From Labrenzia sp. THAF82 (GTDB lineage Bacteria > Pseudomonadota > Alphaproteobacteria > Rhizobiales > Stappiaceae), in NCBI RefSeq assembly GCF_009363435.1, contig NZ_CP045354.1, positions 3,438,501-3,502,500 of the forward strand: a stretch of DNA of 64,000 bases, written 5' to 3'. The notes under the pieces were generated by a model, which worked only from the letters and a program-made list of their open reading frames with translations, made no database searches and was not told the DNA's origin. Positions within the stretch are counted from its first letter, which is position 1. Each line of letters starts with the position of its first letter. Below, in pieces: positions 7,176 to 14,763 of the stretch. The translations under genes and the position numbers were made by a program.

Positions 7176-8765
7176 ATGGGAACTGTTCAGTTGGAGATTA
7201 TTCACGAAAGACCCAGCCAACGGCTGCACTACCGGGTGACGGCGCCGATGCGCGTGACACTTGGCGAGCAGACCGTTGATGCTGTTGATTGGGGTCTTGG
7301 TGGATGCCGGATCTCCGGTCTTTCGGGGGACCAGCCCGATATAGGTTCCCAGCATACTCTTTTTTGTACGTTGCCGTTTCAAGGCTTCAACATAACTCTG
7401 AAAGCCGAAGCAGAAGTCGTGCGCCGACACGACGACACAAATCAGCTGGCCTTTCGATTTACAGAGCTGGGTGACCGAGAAACTGCTCTGATGCAGCATT
7501 TTGTCGAAGACCTGGTTCGCGGCAAGATGACCGATGTTGCCGATACAATCGTACGGATCGATACGCCGGTAACACCTGTTCCTGTCAAGCCAGACCCAAA
7601 TCCGGCAACTGATATTCCCGTTCGACGCTGGCCGATCAGGCAGATTGTCATGTCCTGCTTTTACCTTGTGCTCGGCGCCGTGGTTTTCGGTTATGTCGGC
7701 GTGTATGCGTTTGCTACCCTTTTCCGTCTTGAAATCCAGTCGGCTGTTATCAGCGCACAACGTATGGAGATTTCCGCTCCATTCAATGGACGTCTCCTGG
7801 AACTCAACCATCGTCAAGGCACACATGCCGTTGCCGGTGCTCTGATTGCCGTAATGGCGGATACGGGACACAACGCCAATTTACAGCGGGTCAGGTCCGA
7901 TCTCGCCAAGACCCGTGCAGAACTTGCCGAAACGACGGTCATGCTCGAAGAAGAAGAGCGCCGCTCAAAGGGATACGAGCTTGTGGCCAGGAACAACGTA
8001 CGCCAGGCGGAATCTCAACTTTCCGGATTGGCGCTCGCAAGGGACAACGCGTTGCTCAAGTTGGAACGTGTCCGGGGATTGGCCGCCAAAGGTCTTGTGC
8101 GCGCAGATGATGTCGAGGCAGCGGAACTGGAAGTCAGATCGGTCGTTTCCGACCTTGAGCGCAAGAAGATACACATTGAGGAACTCAAGGAGCTGATTGA
8201 TGGCGGCGCTAGTGTTCGTCTGTTTACCGGAAACAGTTTTGCCGGGCGCACTGCTGAATTGAAAGCGAAGGTCGCGCGATTGACGGCACTTCAGGATCAT
8301 TATGCGCATCTTGAAACGGAGCTGGCTGGAAAAGACACCGATCAAAAAATCTTGGCTCCTTTCAATGGGCGTGTTGTCGAGACACTGGTTGCGTCCGGGA
8401 ACATACTCAAACAAGGCGAGCCGTTGCTGGTATTGGAAGAAACCGGTGCGGAAACCGTCACAGCATTTCTGACACAGGAAGAAGCGGCGCAGGTTCGCAT
8501 CGGCAGCCCCGCCAATCTCTTCCTGCCAACCGAAAACAGATGGATTTCTGTGGAAGTCGCTGCGATCGACAGAACCGCAGGTTTCGTTGATGAGGTAACG
8601 GAAACGCATCGTTTCCGGGCTCCCGACGCTCGATCGGCAAAAGTGACCCTGGCCCCGGTCTCCGGCGCCCTGCCCGCCAGCGGCACGCCGGCGACCGTCT
8701 ATTTTCAACGGTATCGAAACAACCTGGTGTTTCGCACGGCGCAGCAGATCTTTGAGGCGATCTGA
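7176..8765 (+). CDS. alg44: Alg44-like PilZ/HlyD membrane protein
   Basis: A c-di-GMP receptor and co-polymerase subunit of an alginate-type polymer synthase. The protein (529 residues) starts with a PilZ domain (about 14-115) carrying an RxxxR-like RLHYR and a DWGLGG motif where DxSxxG is usual, so the Ser is replaced by Gly. One transmembrane helix (about 152-178) follows. The rest is a periplasmic HlyD/membrane-fusion region with a biotinyl-lipoyl-like half (EISAPFNGRLLEL), a coiled coil (about 240-350) and a second half (ILAPFNGRVVETL). This is the domain order of Pseudomonas Alg44. Its TGA overlaps the alg8 ATG by one base. An EAL phosphodiesterase at 52264-53784 could tune the c-di-GMP signal. 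Confidence 0.85.
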   Translation: MGTVQLEIIHERPSQRLHYRVTAPMRVTLGEQTVDAVDWGLGGCRISGLSGDQPDIGSQHTLFCTLPFQGFNITLKAEAEVVRRHDDTNQLAFRFTELGDRETALMQHFVEDLVRGKMTDVADTIVRIDTPVTPVPVKPDPNPATDIPVRRWPIRQIVMSCFYLVLGAVVFGYVGVYAFATLFRLEIQSAVISAQRMEISAPFNGRLLELNHRQGTHAVAGALIAVMADTGHNANLQRVRSDLAKTRAELAETTVMLEEEERRSKGYELVARNNVRQAESQLSGLALARDNALLKLERVRGLAAKGLVRADDVEAAELEVRSVVSDLERKKIHIEELKELIDGGASVRLFTGNSFAGRTAELKAKVARLTALQDHYAHLETELAGKDTDQKILAPFNGRVVETLVASGNILKQGEPLLVLEETGAETVTAFLTQEEAAQVRIGSPANLFLPTENRWISVEVAAIDRTAGFVDEVTETHRFRAPDARSAKVTLAPVSGALPASGTPATVYFQRYRNNLVFRTAQQIFEAI

Positions 8766-10375
8766 TGGACAGCCGCGAGATCACGGGACCTTATGATGTC
8801 GATGAAATTACACATCGCCCCAAAGGCTGGGCGAAGTGGACGCCCTTCGCGATTTTTCAGATCACGCTGTATTTCGGACTGTGTTTCATCGGTCTGACCA
8901 CCTTTGAAAATGTCTTTTTCAGTCCGGCAACCCGGGAAATAACCTTCGTCATCGGCCTGCTCGGCATCTGGCGATACGGTTGGTGGTTCACACACGCGGT
9001 CAGGGCCTGGATCTATGGCCGTTTTGTCTATCCTTCCATGCGGGATGCCGGTCGAAAGGTCTGGGATGACGGGTGGCGGCCTCGGCACCTTCATTTCATG
9101 ATGACGACCTACAAGGAACATCGCGATATCACCGAGAAGGTCATCAGATCGATTTGCCGGGAAATTCGCGACGCTGGCGTTCCGGGTACCATCTGGCTCG
9201 GGTCAGGAGATCGGTTCGATGAGGAACTGATCTCCGAGCTCTTGCAGAGGGAGTGGTCTGATCTTGATGTGACCCTTCACATCGTAAGACAGAACCAGCC
9301 TGGCAAGCGTCTTGCCATCGGTCTGGTCTTGAGAGCGATGAGCCGCGGGGATGTTGAGAAGGATGATCTGATCATCTTTATGGATGGAGATTTCATTCTC
9401 GCGAAAAATGCTGTTGGCGCCTGTCTGCCGCTGTTCAAGCTCTACCCAGATTTGCAAGCCTGTACGACAGACGAAGAAGTGCTTTGCATCGGGCCGAAGT
9501 GGATTGCCAATTGGCTGACCATGCGTTTTGCCCAAAGGCGTCTGGCCATGCAGTCACACTCTTTGTCCGGCCGCGTCTTAACCTTGACCGGCCGCATGTC
9601 GGTTTTTCGCGCCAACCATCTTTTGAAACTCAAGTTCATCCGGCTTTTGGAAGCTGACCATCTGGAGCATTGGCTCTGGGGCAAATTCAGATTTCTGTCC
9701 GGCGATGACAAGAGCACCTGGTACTACATGCTGCAGTCAGGTTGCCGCATGCTCTATGTGCCGGACGCGATGGGATACACCGTTGAGGTCATTGAAGGTT
9801 CCGGCATGGACCGGATGGTGCAGAACTTCCGCCGCTGGTCGGGAAACATGCTGCGCAACGGTGCGCGCGCCCTCGCACTCGGTCCGCACAGGATGCCGTT
9901 TTTCATTTGGTGGTGCCTGCTCGACCAGCGGGTATCCATGTGGACCATGCTGGTCAGTCCCGTTCTGGCGATCTGCACCTCGTTTCTGTACGACCCCTAC
10001 TATATTTTCGGCTATGTGGTCTTCATCTGCATCACGCGCATGCTCCTGTCGCTTTTCCTTTATGGCTACGCGCGCAAGGTGGATCTCAGCTATCCGTTCA
10101 TTCTCTATTTCAACCAGCTCATCAATGCGTCCGTGAAGGTTTATTGCATATTCCGCCTGTCCAAGCAGCGCTGGTCCAATCGGGGCGACCAGCGGGCTGG
10201 TGAAGGCGACGGGTTGGTCGCCAGACTGCAGAACCTGATGGCAAGCTATCTGACGTTGCTCTACGTCACCATGCTGTTTGTCGGTGTTTGTCTGATGGCC
10301 GGGCTCATCGAGCCGCCAAGCAGCGGCATGGTCACAAACCTGCTTGGCTTTTCATCAAGTCGGCCAATGTCCTGA
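8765..10375 (+). CDS. alg8: Alg8-like processive family 2 glycosyltransferase
   Basis: Inner-membrane polymerase that in Pseudomonas makes polymannuronate from GDP-mannuronate. The protein (536 residues) has N-terminal membrane helices (about residues 25-80), a cytoplasmic GT-A domain and C-terminal helices (about 380-435 and 490-520). Visible catalytic motifs are the DGD motif at Asp207/Asp209, TDEEVL, GDDKSTWYY, and QNFRRWSGNMLRNG from residue 353 in place of the canonical QxxRW. The start overlaps the alg44 stop. With algD in the same locus the likely donor is GDP-mannuronate, although the actual polymer has not been shown. Confidence 0.87.
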   Translation: MDSREITGPYDVDEITHRPKGWAKWTPFAIFQITLYFGLCFIGLTTFENVFFSPATREITFVIGLLGIWRYGWWFTHAVRAWIYGRFVYPSMRDAGRKVWDDGWRPRHLHFMMTTYKEHRDITEKVIRSICREIRDAGVPGTIWLGSGDRFDEELISELLQREWSDLDVTLHIVRQNQPGKRLAIGLVLRAMSRGDVEKDDLIIFMDGDFILAKNAVGACLPLFKLYPDLQACTTDEEVLCIGPKWIANWLTMRFAQRRLAMQSHSLSGRVLTLTGRMSVFRANHLLKLKFIRLLEADHLEHWLWGKFRFLSGDDKSTWYYMLQSGCRMLYVPDAMGYTVEVIEGSGMDRMVQNFRRWSGNMLRNGARALALGPHRMPFFIWWCLLDQRVSMWTMLVSPVLAICTSFLYDPYYIFGYVVFICITRMLLSLFLYGYARKVDLSYPFILYFNQLINASVKVYCIFRLSKQRWSNRGDQRAGEGDGLVARLQNLMASYLTLLYVTMLFVGVCLMAGLIEPPSSGMVTNLLGFSSSRPMS

Positions 10376-10379
10376 AGTT

Positions 10380-10438
10380 TTCCAAAATGCAAATAGCCCT
10401 TTTCAATTCCGAAAGTGGATCAGGGCTGCAAAATGCAA
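10380..10438 (+). promoter_or_regulatory. Pair of LuxO-type activator sites
   Basis: Two 13-mers, TTCCAAAATGCAA (10380-10392) and CTGCAAAATGCAA (10426-10438), each differ at one position from the dyad TTGCAAAATGCAA, a form of the TTGCAWWWTGCAA motif reported for Vibrio LuxO at qrr promoters. They are 46 bases apart and end about 97 and 51 bases before the -24 element at 10489. The response regulator at 20332 has a LuxO-like recognition helix and is the natural candidate to bind them. Confidence 0.55.
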
Positions 10439-10488
10439 ACAAGACCATAACATACTGAATAATAATAATCTTTAGTTTCACTCGTAAA

Positions 10489-10504
10489 TGGCCCGAGTTT
10501 TGTT
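10489..10504 (+). promoter_or_regulatory. Internal sigma-54 promoter of the alginate-like operon
   Basis: TGGCCCGAGTTTTGTT has the -24/-12 architecture with TGGC and TTGT; the -12 C is replaced by T, as at the algD promoter (23706). It lies in the only sizeable gap of the operon (165 bases after alg8), about 52 bases before the next ATG, with two LuxO-type sites upstream. Confidence 0.5.
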
Positions 10505-10540
10505 TCTGTAGTGGCAGCAAAAAAATTCGGAGGCCTTCAG

Positions 10541-11809
10541 ATGAAACTGAGACCGATTGTCTACACCGCAGCATTGGCACTGACCGGCATCGTGGCCCTT
10601 GGTCCCGTTGCGTTCAATGCGGTTGTTGACGCCTATGATCACAACAGACTGTTCGACCTGGGGCTCGACAAGCGGGAAATCAGCGTCAAGGCGCATTATC
10701 CCCTTTACAAAATGATCGAGTATCCGCGCATCAAGGCCTCAACGGTTGTCCTCGGCGACAGTCGCGCCCGTGCGCTGCAAGACCGCTATTGGCAAGAGCT
10801 GGGACGCAACGATGTCTACAATTTTGCCTATGGCGGTGCGACCGTCTACGAAATCTACGACACCTTCGACTATCTGCGTAAAAACGTTGACCTTGAGACC
10901 CTGATAGTCAGCCTACCGCTGCGCAGTATGGATGCGCGTTTCAAAGGCGGCATGAACCGTGTTCCAGAAGCGATTTCAATAGCGAATGATCCGTTCGCCT
11001 ACTACACGAACTGGTTTGTCGCCAAAACCGGCTGGACGCTTCTGAAAAACAGATATCCCTCTGTCTTCGCTTCATTGAACGACATTTCGCTTTGGCCCGT
11101 CCAACGTGCGAATGCTGCCGAGTTTGCCGGGCGTGACATGCTGAGTGTTGAAGCTTTGCTGGATCCCGCGCTCTGTGACGAATGCGTTCTCACCACACCG
11201 AACGGAACGCTCGTTCTGCCGGCAATCCATCGCCATGGTGGTCTCGGGTTTGGGCACTGGGCGAGATACTGGCCGGAGATCACCATTGATCGTGATCTTC
11301 CTCAGCTTTTTGCCAAACAGGTTGGTACCAACGGAGCCGCTGATTGGAGGCGCTTCAAGCAATCGGACGATCTCTGGGACAAGGTTGAGGAAATCGCGCG
11401 TTGGAGTAACGAAAATGACGTCGAACTCATTTTTCTGATCCCTCCGACCATTTCTGAAATGCAGCGCAGGATTTCCGATTTCGGACTGTCGACGGCGAAC
11501 CATAAATTCCGGGAGCGGTTGTCTGAGCTGGCCATGGTCGTCGACCTTGATTTCGACGCTCCATTCACGCGGGAGCTGAACAATTTCACCGACGCTTATC
11601 ACTTCGGTTCTGATCCCGCGCGCAAGATTGTCGGTGAACTGGTTCTACTGACGGACAGTAACGACGACCAACAAACCAAAGCGATCGCTCGCCGCAAGGG
11701 CCTGGCGTGTCCTGTTTCCGGCGATGACGTCAAAAACAGTCACAGCGAAGGAACCTTGACGCTACTGGAAGGCAATTCCTGCCGGATCTGGAGGCGGACC
11801 AATGGGTAA
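10541..11809 (+). CDS. AlgJ/AlgX-like SGNH acetyltransferase-type protein
   Basis: The start at ATG 10541 is preferred because CGGAGGCC lies 10 bases upstream; this gives 422 residues. An N-terminal hydrophobic segment (about 7-28) anchors or exports it to the periplasm. The SGNH core shows block I as VVLGDSRARAL (about 67-77) and a late DAYHFGSDPARK segment carrying the Asp/His pair. AlgJ and AlgX are periplasmic enzymes that O-acetylate the polymer with AlgI. Only one such protein is present here, where Pseudomonas has two. Its last codons overlap the next small gene by 8 bases. Confidence 0.72.
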   Translation: MKLRPIVYTAALALTGIVALGPVAFNAVVDAYDHNRLFDLGLDKREISVKAHYPLYKMIEYPRIKASTVVLGDSRARALQDRYWQELGRNDVYNFAYGGATVYEIYDTFDYLRKNVDLETLIVSLPLRSMDARFKGGMNRVPEAISIANDPFAYYTNWFVAKTGWTLLKNRYPSVFASLNDISLWPVQRANAAEFAGRDMLSVEALLDPALCDECVLTTPNGTLVLPAIHRHGGLGFGHWARYWPEITIDRDLPQLFAKQVGTNGAADWRRFKQSDDLWDKVEEIARWSNENDVELIFLIPPTISEMQRRISDFGLSTANHKFRERLSELAMVVDLDFDAPFTRELNNFTDAYHFGSDPARKIVGELVLLTDSNDDQQTKAIARRKGLACPVSGDDVKNSHSEGTLTLLEGNSCRIWRRTNG

Positions 11810-12017
11810 GAAGCTCAACCTGATGAGTGATCTGATGGTCGGTCTTGCCGGCTTCATGATCGGGGCGGCAACCGTTTCATTCCTCGCAACCGGTCAAGAC
11901 GAAGACAACCTGGTGCCGGAAAAAGTCGAATGGCTTTTCGACAGATCGAATGCCCTTTCGTGCCAGTCCTGCACCGGAAATTTTGACCGTCTGTTTGATC
12001 CGGAGATGCAAAAATGA
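11802..12017 (+). CDS. 71-residue membrane-anchored CxxC protein of the alginate-like operon
   Basis: A small protein with one predicted transmembrane segment (about residues 10-30, LMVGLAGFMIGAATVSFLAT), then an acidic stretch and an ALSCQSCTGNFDRLF tail with a CxxC pair. It overlaps both neighbours (8 bases with the AlgJ/X gene, 4 bases with algK), so it is very probably translated. The topology suggests a periplasmic C-terminus. No family is recognised and none of the standard alginate proteins corresponds to it. It may be a small stabilising or redox-sensitive subunit of the secretion/acetylation complex; this is a guess from position. Confidence 0.65.
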   Translation: MGKKLNLMSDLMVGLAGFMIGAATVSFLATGQDEDNLVPEKVEWLFDRSNALSCQSCTGNFDRLFDPEMQK

Positions 12018-13240
12018 CCAGGACCACCAAAAGACTGTCGATCTGGAAATTGATGCTGCTTGGTACAGTATTCGGTGTCTCAGGCGCAATTGCCCTTTCC
12101 GGGGACATCGTACCGGAGACTGTCAGATCTGAACGCATCGATCCGACAATTGAAGAAATGATCAAACAGGCGCGTGGACTGCAGAAGGTTGGACGCTGGA
12201 ACGCGGCAGCAGATCTGCTGACACAGCTTGCCAATGATGGGCACCCTGTTGCGCTCTATCATTTGGGCCGGGCTTACAAAAACGGTTGGGGCGTTGAAGC
12301 CGATCACGCTCAGGCTCGGCTGATCTTTATGGAAGCAGTTCGGTATTCCTTCAGCTTCAGGGGCGAAACCGCTTATGAACTGGGACGCCTGTTTCAACGC
12401 TCGTCTGGTGAGCGCTGTGCGGAAATCGCACTGCAGTGGTTCCACAAGGCGTTGGCCTGGGATTACCCAAAGGCGCATGTACAACTTGCCAAGCATTATG
12501 AGCGCGGCATTGGCACAGAGCGGAACCTGCCTGCAGCTTTTGATCACTACGAAAAAGCGGCCATTCACGGATATCCGTCCTCCACGATCAACTATGCCCG
12601 CATTTTGCTCACCGGTCGGTATGGCACTATTGCGGACCCGGATAGAGCTGCCTTTTGGGCAAGCAGAGCAATTGAGGGTCTGGAAAAGAAGGCCCGGGAC
12701 GGATCTGCAAGTTCAGCCAAGACGCTTGGTCGCATTTTCCGTGACGGGGAATTTCTGCCTGCAGATCCTTCACTTGCGAAAGACTGGTTCCTGAGATCAG
12801 CCGATCTCGGGGATGCTGGCGCAATGCACGATTTGGGTTTGATGATCCTGACGGGCGACGCGGATGCAGACGACGTTCAGGACGCTCTCAAATGGTTGCG
12901 GCTAGCAGCAAAAGCAGAGCACGGCGGAGCCCTTACAGCACTCGGCAGGCTGCATTTGAAGGAAGTCCACGGTTTGTCCAGACAGGAAGCTGTCGACTTT
13001 TTCCAACGCGGAGTTGAAGTCGGCCATCCAGGGGCAATGGAAGAACTCGGCAGGCTTTACGCCATTGGGCAACTGGTTCCGCAAGACCGGACCAAAGCCA
13101 TGGAACTTGCGGGCAAAGGCGCGGACCGAGGACACCAGGGCAGCGCCCGCCTCTTGAAGGAACTTCAAAAAACAGACGAGGCCAATCTTACGGTCATCGA
13201 GCGTTCTTTCCAACCAAACCAGAACAAGACGGAGGGCTAA
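12014..13240 (+). CDS. algK: AlgK-like Sel1/TPR repeat protein
   Basis: 408 residues beginning with a hydrophobic segment (about 11-33) and then a chain of Sel1-type TPR repeats: GHPVALYHLGRAYKNGWGV, DYPKAHVQLAKHYERGIG, GDAGAMHDLGLMILTGD, GHPGAMEELGRLYAIGQ, about eight in all. AlgK in Pseudomonas is a periplasmic scaffold tethered to the outer membrane that assembles the secretion complex. Here no lipobox Cys is evident after the hydrophobic segment, so the protein looks inner-membrane anchored rather than a lipoprotein. ATGA overlap with the preceding small gene. No outer-membrane AlgE porin is encoded in the window, so its usual partner is missing here. Confidence 0.75.
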   Translation: MTRTTKRLSIWKLMLLGTVFGVSGAIALSGDIVPETVRSERIDPTIEEMIKQARGLQKVGRWNAAADLLTQLANDGHPVALYHLGRAYKNGWGVEADHAQARLIFMEAVRYSFSFRGETAYELGRLFQRSSGERCAEIALQWFHKALAWDYPKAHVQLAKHYERGIGTERNLPAAFDHYEKAAIHGYPSSTINYARILLTGRYGTIADPDRAAFWASRAIEGLEKKARDGSASSAKTLGRIFRDGEFLPADPSLAKDWFLRSADLGDAGAMHDLGLMILTGDADADDVQDALKWLRLAAKAEHGGALTALGRLHLKEVHGLSRQEAVDFFQRGVEVGHPGAMEELGRLYAIGQLVPQDRTKAMELAGKGADRGHQGSARLLKELQKTDEANLTVIERSFQPNQNKTEG

Positions 13241-13243
13241 GTC

Positions 13244-14752
13244 ATGGTCTTCAGTTCATTGGAATTCATGTATCTGTTCATGCCACCGGTTCTTGTCGGC
13301 TACCTTTTGCTGCGGCATTGGGGTTGGGAAAACGGCATCATTTGGTGGCTAACCATCGCTTCACTTGTGTTTTACGCGTGGTGGACACCCATATACCTGC
13401 CCCTTCTTTTGGGGTCGGTTGTCATCAACTTCGGATTTCACCGCATCCTGAGGCAGATCCGCGAAAAGTTCATTCTTGTTGCCGGCATTTGTTTCAATCT
13501 GGCGCTCATTGCAGTGTTCAAATATGCGGACTTCTTTATCGGCAATGCGAACCTGATGTCCGGTGCTGACATTCCGTTGTTGCATCTTGCGTTGCCACTC
13601 GCGATTTCGTTCTTCACCTTCCAGCAAATTTCTTTTCTGGTTGATACCTACAAGGGCGAAATCTCTGAATGCGATTTTCCGCGATACATGCTGTTCGTCG
13701 TCTTCTTTCCGCAGTTGATCGCCGGACCGATCGTCATGCAGAAGGAAACCATCCCGCAGTTCAGGCTGCCGGTTTTCCGCAACAAACTTGTGTTGAACCT
13801 CGCAGTTGGCGGAACTCTGTTCGCAATTGGACTGTTCAAGAAGATTGTTCTTGCTGACGGCATTGCACCTTACGCCAATGGTGTCTTCAACTTGGCGGAG
13901 ACGACTGGCGGAGTACCCTTCGAAGCGGCCTGGATTGGAGCACTTGCCTATACATTCCAGCTCTATTTCGATTTTTCCGGATATTGCGACATGGCCTTGG
14001 GCCTTGCCAGAATGTTCGGGATTCGCCTTCCGGTGAATTTCAACTCCCCCTACAAAGCGACCAGCATCTCCGACTTCTGGCGTCGGTGGCACATTACGCT
14101 TTCCCATTTCCTGCGGGACTATCTCTATATCCCCTTGGGCGGAAACCGCTCAGGACCGGTGCGCCGTTACGGCAATTTGATGATCACAATGCTGCTTGGC
14201 GGACTGTGGCACGGTGCCAGTTGGACTTTCGTCTTCTGGGGCGGCCTGCATGGTGCCTACCTGGCGATCAATCATGGTTGGTCCGCGCTGTCGGAAAAGG
14301 GCTATGTTCCGAATGTCCTGCCTCGGTCGGTAGGCCTCTTTCTGTCCCGTGCACTCACCCTGCTGGCCGTCGTCGTTGCCTGGGTATTCTTCCGTGCCGA
14401 GAGCTTTGCAGGCGCTACGAATATTCTTCAAGGCATGACCGGATTGTCGACGGTCTACGAACCGAAGTTATGGGAAGGCCTGGTGACAGGAACCGCACCG
14501 ATTTGGGCCGGTTTGATCTGTCTCGCAGCGATTGTGTTTCTGCTCCCGAATTCCATTGAATTCACGGAAAAGTACAATCCTATTCTCGGTCTCAAGAAGT
14601 TTGCCGCTCAGCGGCGCAGCGAAGGGTTTCTTCCGGTTCGTTGGCAACCAAACGCCAGGTGGGCTGCCGCAGTCTCCATTCTGTTCGGTGTTGCCCTCAT
14701 CCAGACCTATCGCCTGGCTGAAATGACCGAATTCATCTACTTCAACTTCTGA
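13244..14752 (+). CDS. algI: AlgI-like MBOAT O-acyltransferase
   Basis: Polytopic inner-membrane protein (502 residues, roughly ten or more helices) that in the alginate system passes acetyl groups across the membrane to AlgJ/AlgX. The MBOAT signature is clear: FNSPYKATSISDFWRRWHITLSHFLRDYLY, then IPLGGNRSG, then GGLWHGASWTFVFWGGLHG with the conserved histidine at residue 323. It begins 3 bases after algK with a GGAGGG ribosome binding site. O-acetylation of the polymer is therefore likely. Confidence 0.9.
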   Translation: MVFSSLEFMYLFMPPVLVGYLLLRHWGWENGIIWWLTIASLVFYAWWTPIYLPLLLGSVVINFGFHRILRQIREKFILVAGICFNLALIAVFKYADFFIGNANLMSGADIPLLHLALPLAISFFTFQQISFLVDTYKGEISECDFPRYMLFVVFFPQLIAGPIVMQKETIPQFRLPVFRNKLVLNLAVGGTLFAIGLFKKIVLADGIAPYANGVFNLAETTGGVPFEAAWIGALAYTFQLYFDFSGYCDMALGLARMFGIRLPVNFNSPYKATSISDFWRRWHITLSHFLRDYLYIPLGGNRSGPVRRYGNLMITMLLGGLWHGASWTFVFWGGLHGAYLAINHGWSALSEKGYVPNVLPRSVGLFLSRALTLLAVVVAWVFFRAESFAGATNILQGMTGLSTVYEPKLWEGLVTGTAPIWAGLICLAAIVFLLPNSIEFTEKYNPILGLKKFAAQRRSEGFLPVRWQPNARWAAAVSILFGVALIQTYRLAEMTEFIYFNF

Positions 14753-14763
14753 CGGAGCATGGC

